From Liolophura sinensis (Eukaryota; Mollusca; Polyplacophora; Chitonida; Chitonidae), in NCBI RefSeq assembly GCF_032854445.1, contig NC_088305.1, positions 30,777,645 through 30,841,644 on the forward strand: a stretch of DNA of 64,000 nt, written 5' to 3'. Shown one piece after another: positions 41,512 through 52,769 of the stretch. A program made the translations under genes and the position numbers. The notes under the pieces were generated by a model that was given only the letters and a program-made list of their open reading frames with translations, was not told where the DNA came from and did no database searches. The first letter of the stretch is position 1. The number at the start of each line of letters is the position of its first letter.

Positions 41512-44141
41512 GGATCTTGTTAGGACATTTAGTATATTTGTCTACATATAATGGATTGAAAACAGTCGTAGGCAGGGTTTGGTGCATGTGCTTTAAGCTT
41601 TGTAGCTTATTGAAGGCTAAGTTTTATACGTCGGTTTATACATTTGCCTCCACGTATAAACTTTCTACTGGTGAGGTTCTAAAAAGCACCAAGGCTGAGC
41701 CTCAAACCTTGGTGATGAACAGGATCCAACATTTTAATGTACGACTTCCTAGCAGAACCAAAAATTATGGATCCATAGTCCAATTTAGACCTCAGAGAAA
41801 GATATAAATTAAGTAAAACTGATCGGTCAGACCTAAATTATATCGAGAGCCTTTGTACATTTAGCCTTAAGCATTTTTATACGAGGTATACAAAGGTAGT
41901 TTACTATCAAATATTATACCTAAAAATTTTGTTTCTCCAACAATTTTAATCTGTTCACCACAAAAATTAATCTCGGGATCAAGATGAAGTTTCCATTTGT
42001 TACAAAAATGCATACCGACGGTTTTAGACGTTGAAAATCTAAAACCGTTTTCAGTTGCCCATTTCTCGATTTTATTGAGACAAAGCCGCAACTGACGTTC
42101 GATATTATTCATATTCTTAGCTCGGTAGCATATAAGGAAATCATCGACGTATAAAGAACCCTCTGTGCCCGATGTTAATGTTTATGCTAGGCTATTTATT
42201 TTTATGCTGAGCAGAGTTGGTGATAGAATGCTGCCCTGGGGTACACTCATTTCCTGCTCATAAGAGTCAGAAAAAGTGGACCCAACCCGTACCTTAAACT
42301 GACGATCGGATAAAAATTGTGATATAAATATAGGTAAGTGACCTTTAAGACCCATATCCGCGAGGTATTTTAAAATACCATATTTCCATGTGGTGTCGTA
42401 GGCCTTTTCAAGGTAAAAAAATATGTACACCACATTTTCATTATTAACAAAACCATCACGAATAAAAGTTTCAAATCAAACAAGGTGATATGAAGTAGAT
42501 CTACCTTGACGAAAACCACATTGAATATTAGAAAGTAACTTGTTGGTTTCAAGAAACCAAACAAGTCCATCATTAATCATCCGTTCCATAGTCTTACAGA
42601 CACAGCTGGTAAGAGCTATGGGACGGTAATTATTTGGATCAGTATGATCCTTACCCGGTTTAGGGACCGGGATAATACACGTCTCCCTCCATGACGGTGG
42701 AAAATTACCAGTTATCCAAATATCATTAAGCAGGTCCAAGAGAGTCTCCAGTGGCTCTGGTGGTAAATGGTTCTGAAATTTATAATATATGTTTATCGGG
42801 ACCACAAGCAGTATCGTGGGCCTTTTTTTAATGCAGTCTTAAGTTCTTCGATATTAAAAGAATGATTATTATAATCTTTTAAATTTTTAGAAGAAAAGGG
42901 CAGATTAATTTTCTCCTTCTGGTTTAATATGTTGGAATTCTCTAGTATAATTCTCAGAAGATTTCTTGGAAATTGTCTCAGCTAGTTTATTAACTATACC
43001 GGGTGGAGAAGTTAATATATTATCTCCATCTTTTAAATGCTGAACTTTTGCTGTATTATTTTTGCCCTTAATTTTCTGAACCATGGTCCAGACCTTTCGC
43101 ATGGGTGTTTTTGACGTAATGCCCGAAACAAAGTTCCGCCAACAAGATCGTCTCTTGGACTTGAGTAATCGACGAGCCTTAGCTCTAAAAATACGAACCT
43201 GGTTTAAGTTATTATCAGGACATATTAAAATTTTGCTCGGCCTTTTTGCGGTCCTTTATGGCTTTGTGACAGTCCTGATCATACCAGGGTTTACTTTTGG
43301 ATTTGTCAATGTCTCAGGGATAGTTCTATCGGCAGCTCGTAAAACAAGCTCGTTAAATTTTAATATAGAATCATCTGCTGCATTGAGAGTTTCTGAGGTG
43401 ATATCGGCCTCACAAAACATCTCAAATGCGATCCAATCTGCTTTTTCGAATTTCCACCTAGCTACACGTTCTAAAGAATTAGAAGTGATATGCTCTAGAA
43501 TTATAGGAAAATGGTCACTACCAAAGATCGTCATGCACCTTCCAAGAAAAATCAAGAAGTGATGGATCCGTGATAGTGTGATCGATAGCAGAATAAGTGC
43601 CATTACCCAGATTTAAATAGGTATTAGAACCATCATTAAAATAACACTTCTTCCTTACATAAGAAGTCTTCGACTATCTTGCCCTTATTATTTGTTATTA
43701 CTGCCCCATAGAGGGTTATGGGAATTAAAATCTCCCATTAGTATGAAAGGTTTTGGCAACTGTTCTATTAAATTATGTAACTCATTGGCTGACAAAGAAG
43801 TGTTGGGAGGTATATACACCGAACATAATGTGACTGTTTTACACAATGAAACACGAACGGCCACAGCCTGAAGCTCTGTATCCAGAGCAACAGGGCTGTG
43901 GATAATGCTGTTATTTATGAATATCGAGGAGCCGCCTGCAGCTCGCTCTTCTTCATTTGAATAAGTACTATATAAAGAATAATTTTTAAGAGTTATTTTA
44001 TCTTTGTCAGGTGTCTTCAGGCAAGTTTCCTGAAGACACAGGGCAACTGGATTGAAAGACTGAACTAGCTTTGTTTTTTCAATAAAAAAATGCCTTAAGA
44101 CCTCGACAATTCCATTGTATAATTTTGTCTAAAGAAGACAT
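41512..44141 (-). pseudogene. LINE ORF2, multiply frameshifted, RNase H missing (copy 9)
   Basis: The readable blocks are the endonuclease with MGDFNSHNPLWG near 43725, SDHFPI (43256-43603), linker (42905-43102), RT fingers with NNYRPIALTS and GFRQGRST (42476-42805), FFYLEKAYD (42182-42433, catalytic Asp replaced by Tyr as in copy 6) and thumb (41867-42112). The shared Asp-to-Tyr change hints that copies 6 and 9 come from a related source, or arose by conversion. Confidence 0.8.
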
Positions 44142-45487
44142 TATGGAGGAAGGCGTATGGGGGATTTCTCTTTGTGTTTGGACCGTGGACGACCCTTCCT
44201 GGGAGATCGGCTGTTAGATCTCCCTGGTGCGGGTGATGTATCCATCACCTCCGCATCTGATGTTGAAGGACCAACGTCCGCCAACGATCCAAACCTATTA
44301 AAACTTTGGACAGGGTCCCTAGTGGCCTTAGAGGGACGCTCTGTTGGGCCACTAGGTTGATTATTTTCATTACGAGATTTATTTTCAGACTTAGTTCTGG
44401 CAGGTTTGTTTTTGCTTTGATCAGGCTCAGGGTTATCAGTTTGTTTTGTAATTTTTACTGGGTTTTTTTTTTTGAGTTACTGTAGTCGTCTGGGTAGAGC
44501 AGGCATTACGGCCAGGTTGAGCAACAGGTTGTAGAGAAGTAGGTCTGTCGTTTCCAATGGGCCAAGTCAATGAGGTTTGAGTAGCAACAGATGCTACTCG
44601 CTTGACCGCATTGGCAAATGAAGTCTGCAGTGAAGTATTAGGAGGCGAGACTAGTTTGCGGGCCTCCTGATACGATATATTGTTTTTAGTTTTTATAGTG
44701 ATTATTTGTTTTCTTTGACGAAAAGTGGACAGTCCTTAGAGGAGGCCATGTGATCTCCACTGCAATTGCAGCACTTTGCTGAGCTGCTATAGTAGAAACC
44801 ATCATGACCTTCACTGCCGCACCGGAAACAAACTTGTTTATTTTTGCATTGACCCTTGCCATGGCCAAACTTTTGACAGTTAAAACAACTTGTCGGGTTA
44901 GGGATATACACCTCCACACTAACCCTATGCGGGCCAATGTAGATATACGACGGAATAGACTTGCTGTTAAAAGGTTAGGAGATATGTATTTAGTTTAATG
45001 ATGCTACCAGATTTCTTCATAGTGAAGCGTTTCACTCTGGTAACTCCCTGCGATTTCGGTTCTGTGCAGATTTCGTCTTCTGATAAATCAATGATATCCT
45101 GATCCCTGTCACGTATAATTCCCTGACAGCTGTTCAGGGAATTATGTGGGGATGTATACACAGGAATATCAGTTATTTTATTCAAAGCTAATAAATTGAT
45201 GGATTGTTGTTTCCGGAAACATTCAGTGAGAATGTCTCCGGACCGTAAATTTTTTGACGTTTTTTAAAAGTACCTGCTGATCCCTGCAAGGCCCTTTTAA
45301 GTACAAATGGATGAATTTTTGAGGCCGGCTTCTGTTCACTCTTTGTTGAGAGAACGATGAAAGCCGGCCAACTGTCCTGAGTCATCCAAAACCTCCAATT
45401 TTCTCTTCTCATCAGCACTTGAAATCGGCTGAGAGGGAGGCCTGTTAGTTATACTGGAGACATTAATTGAAAGGTTTAAGGAAGACA
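44141..45487 (-). pseudogene. LINE ORF1, multiply frameshifted (copy 9)
   Basis: The start MSS is at about 45487. Blocks: N-terminal region (45188-45418), pre-knuckle domain (44967-45185), knuckles (44702-44917, CFNCQKFGHGKGQC and CFRCGSEGHDGFYY, where the last Cys of knuckle 2 is Tyr) and the Ser/Arg tail at 44141-44360. The TAATG overlap with ORF2 is still present. Confidence 0.8.
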
Positions 45488-46109
45488 TGGCATTATAGAT
45501 ATAATTCACCCCATATGTTCCCTACCCACCACGGAGTGCCAACAAGGGCGATGCCTGAACCTGGGAATGCCCAGCAGGAAAGACACCAAGGATTCCATAT
45601 GAGGTATACTCGAACAGATTGACTGATACCAACAAGTTGAATTCAATCTACTCGATTGACCTATGAGCCACCGCCTCAAAACGTAGTCCCGTAAACGAAG
45701 TTTCAGAAATAACATTTTCTTTAATGAATGGTTTTCTGGAGAAATTCTGGGACAACGCACAGGCAAGACATGACAAAGCCGATTGATCAGACCGGACCCA
45801 TCCGACCTCCCGTCTCACTCATTCTCACTCCAAGTAAGGGCCAAAGTGATGTTGAGCGTGAGGATCTCGCAAGACCAACACACCCCCAGCCACCAGGATC
45901 CCGTCCTCAGAGATTACGGGTCGCAACCCACGGCAAACAGGTCGCTCCCCAGTTGCCTCTCACACAAATGAGAAGATGTGAGCCTGTTATATTCACCGGG
46001 CTTACACAGGAGAGCTCTAGGTTAGTCGTCTTTTACGACAAGCTTGCCTAGATGGCTGAGGTCCTATTATCACCGCGGAAACCCCACGGGGGGCAAACAG
46101 TTGATATAT

Positions 46110-47580
46110 CCACATTCTCGTATGGGACGTCAATGGGGATTTAACATTCACATTATAAACCTGGTCTTGACAAAACCAACGCGATTATCTAACCAGATTT
46201 GAATCTAAAACCAACAATTTCTATGGCCTTCCTAAGGCACATAAATGAAAACAGATTACCATGGCTATTGAAGACTAGAAATCAGTTCATTAGACTGCAC
46301 TGTCCTTCCGATTTGAAATTTAGACCAACTATAGCTGGTCCTTGCTCTCCCACACAAAGGCTTAGCCGTATTTGACATTTTACTTAGGCCATTTATTGCT
46401 CATGTAAAAAGTAACGTTAGAGATGATATCGCCTTTCTAAATAAGTTACCGCAGGATGTAGACCATGATGTCGAAATGGGCACTTTTGATGTGAACAGTT
46501 TATATAGTATCATTCCGCACGAGCTGGGAATAGAAGCAATATAATATTGGTTAAATCAACATCCCGAAGCACTGGACAAACGCTTCAAAAACGAATTTAT
46601 AACAGATTGTATAAAATTTATCTTTAACAATAACTCCTTTTGCTTTAACGATTGTCATTATGCACAAATTCTTGGGACAGCAGTGGGAACAAAGATGGCC
46701 CCGGTTTATGCAACATTAGTAATAGAATGTTTAGAAAGATCTTTACAAAAAATAAAAACCATGTTTGGACATGATTTTGCAACAGAATTTAAAAGCCAGT
46801 GGAAAAGATTCCTGGATGATCGTTTTATTTTCTGGCCAAAGGAAGCCAGGCCGGTTGATCTTCTGTTTGATACCCTCAATAATCTTCATGCCCAAATATC
46901 CTTCACAATGAAAGTAAATTCTAAGTCAATACCCTTTTTAGACATATTGGTCTTGAAAGAGGGGTCTTCTGTATCAACTGATATTTAGCGAAAACCCACG
47001 GACACAACTATCTTCATTTTAGTTCGAATCACACGCATCATACTCGGGGAAAATATGGGCATATTCCCTTGCGAGAAGAATCTGTACAATAGTAAACGTA
47101 AAATCGAAACAAAATGAGATTAATAGAACTTAAATCATGTCTTCCCAACAGGGGCTATCCGGAAGGATTAATTAACAAAGGATTCTGGATCACTCAGTCA
47201 TTCATTGACTGACCTGAGGAAGCCCTCACAGGAAAAAAAAAAGGTAACTCGCGCTCACTTTTCAGAAAAATCCTTGACTTCTTCGGTTTCCAAATGCAAT
47301 AAACCTAGATGTGGAGCATGCATACACATGTTGGAACGATCAAGCTTTCAGTTTGAGAGAGAAGATTCTTTGTTTAATGTAAAATTTGACGTGCTGTACT
47401 GTAAAAATGTTGTATATGCACTTGTTTGCTTGGGATGTGCCAAGCAATATATTGGCCAGACCTCAGATCTCCGGTCCAGATTGACGCTGCATCGACAACA
47501 TAACGAAGAATTTTGTCATCGTCCAGTCAGTAAGCACATACGCACTGTCATTGACTCCCTCGTTTAAAGTCTTTCCATTT
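46110..47580 (+). pseudogene. Penelope-like element 1: RT then GIY-YIG endonuclease, decayed
   Basis: RT pieces in order: FYGLPKAHK, KFRPTIAGPCSPTQRLS, GTFDVNSLYSIIPHEL (motif A), GTAVGTKMAPVYA (motif B), FLDDRFIFW (motif C, where Y/F-x-DD is expected) and SIPFLDI. The C-terminal part (47205-47567) has a CNKPRCGAC metal-binding motif and the GIY-YIG signature VVYALVCLGCAKQYIGQT. RT followed by EN is the canonical Penelope order; the Cys motif before EN suggests the Neptune/Poseidon side. Stops and frameshifts occur near 46245, 46360, 46545, 46990 and 47140, so it is dead. Confidence 0.8.
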
Positions 47581-48161
47581 TATAAAGTATTAGATGGAAA
47601 TCAAGCCACTTCAGATGTGAAAGAAACTTTCTTCATAAATAGAAACTTTCTTCATAAATACATGCAACCCATGTCTCAATGGTAGTCATCGGCCCTAATA
47701 TCGTGTCTCATAATATCATGATATACCATATGCTTGTACAATTTATGTTGATTAATTTTGTCAAACCAGTTTACTTTTATTACTCATTGTATATATATTA
47801 TTCATTGTATATGTACAAATATTATGTCAAAGATTATCTGCAGGGTCATCCGTTCAGTGCTAATAAAGACGCATCGTCACTAGTCGCCCTGCGGATAGAC
47901 ACTTAGTTACCGATTTTTCTATTGTTCGCTACTTAACAGCTTTATACATCTACGACCTTGTTCCCAGCACCAGTTAAATGTGTATATTTCATATTTATGG
48001 TTACATCCTTTTGCTGTATCAGTAAACAAGCCATTCAAGATCATCTGAGGAAGTCCTGGACACCGCACGTGGTGACTACGGCGCCACGGCATGGACGGAT
48101 ACCCAGCGCAAGTCGGTAAACCGTCCTCGACTGGGTTCATAGGGCATGAAAGGCCATTACC
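47581..48161. other. Non-coding, downstream of Penelope-like element 1
   Basis: This is probably element 3' UTR, then unknown sequence. A direct repeat, AGAAACTTTCTTCATAAAT, lies at about 47622-47659 (two copies in tandem). A possible hairpin pairs ATCTGCAGGG with CCCTGCGGAT (about 47837-47895). No gene was recognised. Confidence 0.4.
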
Positions 48162-48371
48162 ATGGATAGCAACCTGGTGAACCGATCACTTACAGCGTTC
48201 AGTCTAATTCAGGTGTTCGACGATGCCAGGGTGGAATTAGAGAGAAGGGATGATGTCCTCAGGAGAACCCTGGAAAGCGGCGACACTTATGATTACTTCC
48301 GTGGCTGCACCATAGAGGATGTACCGTCCGCCCATCTGGATTGTGCCTCCCAGAACCCCTTTCTCGATTAA
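48162..48371 (+). CDS. Small unidentified ORF, 69 codons
   Basis: The ORF starts in an excellent Kozak context (ACCATGG) and is richer in GC than its surroundings. The product is acidic with a probable helix around VELERRDDVLRRTLESG. I recognise no family. It could be an exon of an undetected host gene, part of an unknown repeat, or chance. There is no donor or acceptor evidence that would settle it. Confidence 0.25.
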   Translation: MDSNLVNRSLTAFSLIQVFDDARVELERRDDVLRRTLESGDTYDYFRGCTIEDVPSAHLDCASQNPFLD

Positions 48372-49285
48372 ATTCTTAAATCTATGTTACCCATGTAGGC
48401 AGTGTATACTACACCCACCTCCATTTGTGGTTTTACTCTTAATTTTAGTTAGCCCTTTCGTGTGATATAAGCGGTGCTGAGAAGTCAAAAACCATGCCAT
48501 TGGTGTCCAAGTTGAACTACTCGTCAGAACAACTGCTCACTTTTGCAAGAAGAAACAGATCGTGAGCAAGTCAATACTATTTAAGCATTGGACATTTATA
48601 GGATATACCCCTATCTGATATAGGATTATAACGATGCCGTGTTTCACCCGTTACGTGTGACCATTTGCCAACTGTAACACGGTCGTCGCTGCTCTGGTTT
48701 TACGCTTGCACGCTGTGGTTTTTGTACCGCACATGAAAAGCGAGAGACTGATTGAAGAAGAAAAATGTACCCTCACTCAGTATTTAAGATAAAATTTGAT
48801 CGATTCTGATTGGTCGACAGAAACGAGGCTTCAGACCAAACACTTTATGTAAGACGGCATTTCTCAGATTCGTGCTGAGTACAAAGATTTGTACTGAGGA
48901 CGCAGATTTGTGCTGAATACGCCGCCCTTTGTCCTGTTCGGGCGTAATCGCCATGGAATTTGAAATGTAAGCGGTGATCGAGGAAAGTTGGCGGAAACAG
49001 TGTGTTTTCTAAAAACGTGTGACTCAAACAACAGACGACACTAAAACAATACAAAGCAGTAAAGATAGCGTATGAGTTCTTGTTGACGTTGCGATGTTTC
49101 GTCTGCATTGTTTTAATGTCAATGTATGTTAATGCGAGAATAATTCAGTGACGTTAACGAAATTGCAATTAAAATCACTACAATAAATACATTTTGACCT
49201 AATTCAGCCTATTGCATAATTTACAGTATTAAACATTACGACATTGGATGACGGTTTGTACCATCTGAGCGTGCCTTCGTTTGGT
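48372..49285. other. Non-coding, nothing recognised
   Basis: No family-level coding signal was found on either strand. Around 48875-48925 there is a short degenerate repeat (GATTTGTNCTGAG/A type, two to three copies). Confidence 0.4.
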
Positions 49286-49290
49286 GTACG

Positions 49291-49358
49291 GTAGAAAAAG
49301 ATTCGAACTCACGAATACAAGGCTATAGAGCCATCCACTAACCCACTGAGCCATCAGG
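49291..49358 (-). repeat. tRNA-like SINE head relic
   Basis: The minus strand reads GATGGCTCAGTGGGTTAGTG (box A-like) and, 35 bp on, GAGTTCGAATC (box B-like). Spacing and sequence fit a tRNA-derived SINE head, but no cloverleaf-perfect tRNA and no SINE body was seen beyond it, so it is called a relic and not a tRNA gene. Confidence 0.5.
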
Positions 49359-49625
49359 AAAGAACGAACAACTTTTTTTCTTTTAGATGCCTTTAAACGT
49401 TAGTTGCGACTGTATCGACTGCGGGTATTTGAGACAGCAATATACAATCTTGCTCGCATCAGCCGACAATAAGATTAAATAGGCTGGACGAAAAGATTGA
49501 CTCGCGTCGTCTTACACCGCTGAAACATGTTCCATGGAAATCTGGTTAACCGCGTTCGCCTAATACTATTTGGATAAGACCACATACATAAACTGTCAAT
49601 TCTTGAAGAATAAGGTAAAGTTAAA

Positions 49626-50163
49626 CCCCGTGCAGACTATCCAACATCGCTTAACTTTTGTTGAATTAACATCAAGTTGAATGCTATTGAAGTAAGTTGA
49701 GTGTCCCGTCCACGCTACACATCATAAAGGTCAACATTGTTCAACACTTTTGGCGTGTGTTGAACAGTGTTGAGATGTGTTTTTTTTAACCAAACTTTCG
49801 ATAAATTGTAGGAAAATTTTCATTTTTCTCTCCAATGTATGAGACACAGTGACAAGCAGACGGAAGAATCGTGTCCTGGGTTTATCGACTACGCTTATTG
49901 CCCTGACTATACTCGTGTATCAACGAAACTGTCTGATCGTCACGTGCTTTAAGACGGTCACGTTATTTCTACACGACCGCTGATTGGCTACATTCATTCA
50001 ACATGACTCAACTTGTTAACAAAAAAGACACACGCAAATTTCCGATTCAAATAAGTTGGGTGGAGTTAAAGATCCCGTTCAGACGACTCAACATGGCTCA
50101 ACTTTAAGTTAACTCTTGTTGAGTCAACAAAAGTTGAGTGATGTCGGGTAGTCTGGAACGGGA
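49626..50163. mobile_element. MITE-like element with about 45-bp terminal inverted repeats
   Basis: The left end CCCCGTGCAGACTATCCAAC and the reverse complement of the right end, TCCCGTTCCAGACTACCCGA, align on through a shared CTTTTGTTGA block with few mismatches. The interior is non-coding and rich in GTTGA/TCAAC motifs. The right 92 bp (50071-50163) is itself a near palindrome. No convincing target duplication was found. It is probably a non-autonomous DNA transposon. Confidence 0.6.
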
Positions 50164-50735
50164 ATGCACCATTGCCTTGACTAAAGTTGGCCTGACTACA
50201 AGGGCCATAGCAGCAAGATGTGGACGTCACCACAGTACCATCACAAAACTGAACACACAATGGTTAGTTCGACACTGGCATGGCGTTCTCTTCTCTAGAG
50301 AATTTTACACAGGAACGCTGACGACGTATACGTGTCTGGCTTAGCGATGGTGAACATTGTCGTGATGATTGTGTTGTGCAGACTGATCAGTGGGACAGCC
50401 GAAGTGTGACGGTTTGGGGCGGTATCACTTTTCATCACAGAGCAAGGCTCCATGTATGCATTTGTCATTTTATTGCAGTTTACTGCATGTTTTCGTTTTC
50501 CCCCTGTTTCAATCAACACCAAGAACCTCACACTTTCCGATAGGACAACACCAGAGCACATACAGCACGTGCTTCTATGGACTTCCTGGCACAGAATAAT
50601 GTACCTGTTATGTCACGACCTGCCTTATCTCCCGATCTATCGTCTATCGAGCACTTGTGGGACGTCCACTCCAAATTGTTACGTGGCATGCAATGTAAAC
50701 CGGGGTGGTCCTACCCGGTAATGACTTTGTCTTTG
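50138..50735 (+). pseudogene. Tc1-like transposase relic
   Basis: A helix-turn-helix stretch (ALTKVGLTTRAIAARCGRHH, STITK) is followed by frame-shifted catalytic-domain pieces: the WGGITFHHRARLHV type near 50415-50455, and at 50577-50700 FLAQNNVPVMSRPALSPDLS, then SIEHLWD, the last acidic residue block of the DDE/D triad. The central part is deleted or scrambled. The relic overlaps the end of the MITE-like repeat. Confidence 0.65.
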
Positions 50736-50822
50736 GACCTCCTTGTGTGTTCCATTTCCTCTACATTAACAGGTGTACTTTCCATTGACACTTGTCATTA
50801 CTCATGCCTAACTTACCTGATT

Positions 50823-50969
50823 CCTAACGTGTCTGATGCCTAACGTGTCTGATGCCTAACGTGTCTGATGCCTAACGTGTCTGATGTCTAACGTGTCTGA
50901 TGCCTAACTTGTCTGATGCCTAACGTGTCTGATGCCTAACGTGTCTGATGCCTAACGTGTCTGATGCCT
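50823..50969. repeat. 16-bp tandem repeat, about nine units
   Basis: The unit is GTCTGATGCCTAACGT, with starts every 16 bp from 50831 to 50959 and three single-base variants. It follows the Tc1 relic directly. It is non-coding. Confidence 0.95.
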
Positions 50970-51480
50970 CACTGACTTAGTTGGGTATGAATGTAATACA
51001 CTCCCAATACCAAATAAAAGTTGGTTAAGCGTCAGTTCCACTTTTTACCCATGGCGCGTTTTTAATGCGTTTCAGTATATTATCCGACAGCGATCCTTTT
51101 CCACAGGCTTCACATATGAACAAAAAGACCACCTTTAAATAAAGGACGCATGATGTGAACGTCAAATTCATTCAAATTCCAAATATTGTTTCATTATTTT
51201 TGGAAATATTTTTATTCACTGATTAAAACACAAAAAAAACACTACTGAGGTCCTACGGTTGACTACTGGACTGCACATTGACCTCACCGATTCGTTTTAA
51301 TCGTTTTAATATACACTAAAAGTTATGTCTCCTCATCAATACCGATATATCATACCACATGCATATTCATGTTGTATGTAGCAATCTGGCAGATCATGTT
51401 TGGCGGCTTGCCAAAATAGATGACGTCCCTCTCCTTCATTTCGCTTGTTTTAAATAATGGTCTTAAACGTCCACCGTAGA
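50970..51480. other. Non-coding, nothing recognised
   Basis: This is AT-rich sequence with a long A-run at about 51230. No repeat family or coding signal was identified. Confidence 0.4.
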
Positions 51481-52560
51481 ACCCCAGTCGGTGTCATATG
51501 GAGCAAATCGGAGCAAAGGCGAATCCTATGTCCATGGGGTAGAATAAGAAACAAGACATGTGGCCATACCCGATGTCCTCTGAACCTGACCGCAATGATC
51601 GAATGAGAGTGTACGATCCAATGATGACCTCTGGAACTCCATATACATACAGAGAGTATTTCAGCAAGCTACAAATCTGGTTGTCCTTGGAATGCTTGAA
51701 AGATTTTACGAAGACAAAATATTTGTGGTAAGCAGCAAGGCTCTCCCAGAAGAAAACAGCTAGCCAGAAGTAGTGAACCGCTAAGCCTAGGAGACGGCAG
51801 AGCCAGAGTGCCACGGGCGTATCCGTTGAAGAGAAACAACAGCTGGGCTGTGGGCAACGTGAACACCAACACGATGGTGATCTGTCTGAGCAACGTTTGT
51901 CTCATCTTTGTGAGAAGGGCCCCATGGAAAATGTCATAGCCAGTCTGGAAAGAGGACGCAGTAGGCTGATTAAAGTTTCCACTTCATCCGTGTGCAAATA
52001 CACCGTAGACTGGAACTTTGTTGCTCCCGTGACCAAGGCTTCATACCAGCCCGAATAATTCACGCAGATCTGTACTGTTCCGTTGTTCACAATATGGTCC
52101 GTTTTGGTGCGGGTCTCATTTGACCATGGCAACTTAATGTATCCTGAGCTTACATCAGTTGTATACCCAGTCTCAGGCAATTCGATTCGATTACATCCAG
52201 AAACTGCAGGCACGCGTATTTATGGTCTTGGCCCTGATTATAACCGTTGTACATAGTTTTCTTTTCACGCTCGGATTCCATCGTCTTAATTAGTTCTCCA
52301 ACTGTTACACTACAGTAAATCTCCTGATCTCCACTTTGGTCATTAAAATGCTTTCTCGTGCGTTCCACACAAGCTCTCTGTACTCCCAAAAAGTCTTAGA
52401 TAGGGCCAAAAGAGCATGCTCAATTTTATCAGGAGAGAGGCTTGCTCCAACTGTAACGAGTGAACCAATATGGCCGGCTCTAGCTAAGTTGTTCACCTTA
52501 ATAAGGAGAGAGACGACAGGCCGGTATTCCACCTGTAACAAGTGAACCAATATGGCCCTC
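51481..52560 (-). pseudogene. GPCR-like pseudogene (adhesion/Methuselah-like), frameshifted
   Basis: On the minus strand an ectodomain-like part (51902-52550, several frames, with NGTVQICVNYSGWYEAL) leads into hydrophobic segments: LRQITIVLVFTLPTAQLLFL (TM2-like), then in the next frame RLLGLAVHYFWLAVFFWESL followed by AYHKYFVFVK (TM3-like, the best match to family-B/adhesion receptors), YGVPEVIIGSYTLI (TM4-like) and CFLFYPMDIGFAFAPI (towards TM5), ending at a stop near 51494. At least four frame changes occur. There is no intron in this stretch, so it may be a processed or fragmentary copy. The function of the parent is unknown. Confidence 0.55.
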
Positions 52561-52769
52561 TCTAGCCAAGTTGTTTTGAAGCGTTCCTCGAAGTAACTGT
52601 TCTCAAGATATCATCGAAGCTTGTAGTCGAATGATACAATGTACATTATATAAAATATAGGCCTAATGCACATTGTAGCCGATATATGTGGCTTCTTTCA
52701 GAATCTTTTAAGAATTGGGATGGTATAGATTGACAGAGGCATTACTTATGGATAACTTATGGAAGAGCC

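Larger units (their letters stand above)
41512..46093 (-). mobile_element. LINE copy 9, 5' end intact, 3' part missing, decayed
   Basis: It has a 5' UTR (45488-46093) with the shared terminus, a broken ORF1 (44141-45487) and a broken ORF2 down to the region after RT (41512). RNase H and the 3' UTR are missing. Many small deletions and frameshifts make it the most decayed large copy, so it is probably old. The loss of the 3' end with retention of the exact 5' end repeats the pattern of copies 5 and 7. Confidence 0.88.

Noticed and set aside
48845..49108. 87-codon minus frame with a hydrophobic start
   Set aside because: It has poor start context, no family similarity and typical non-coding composition.
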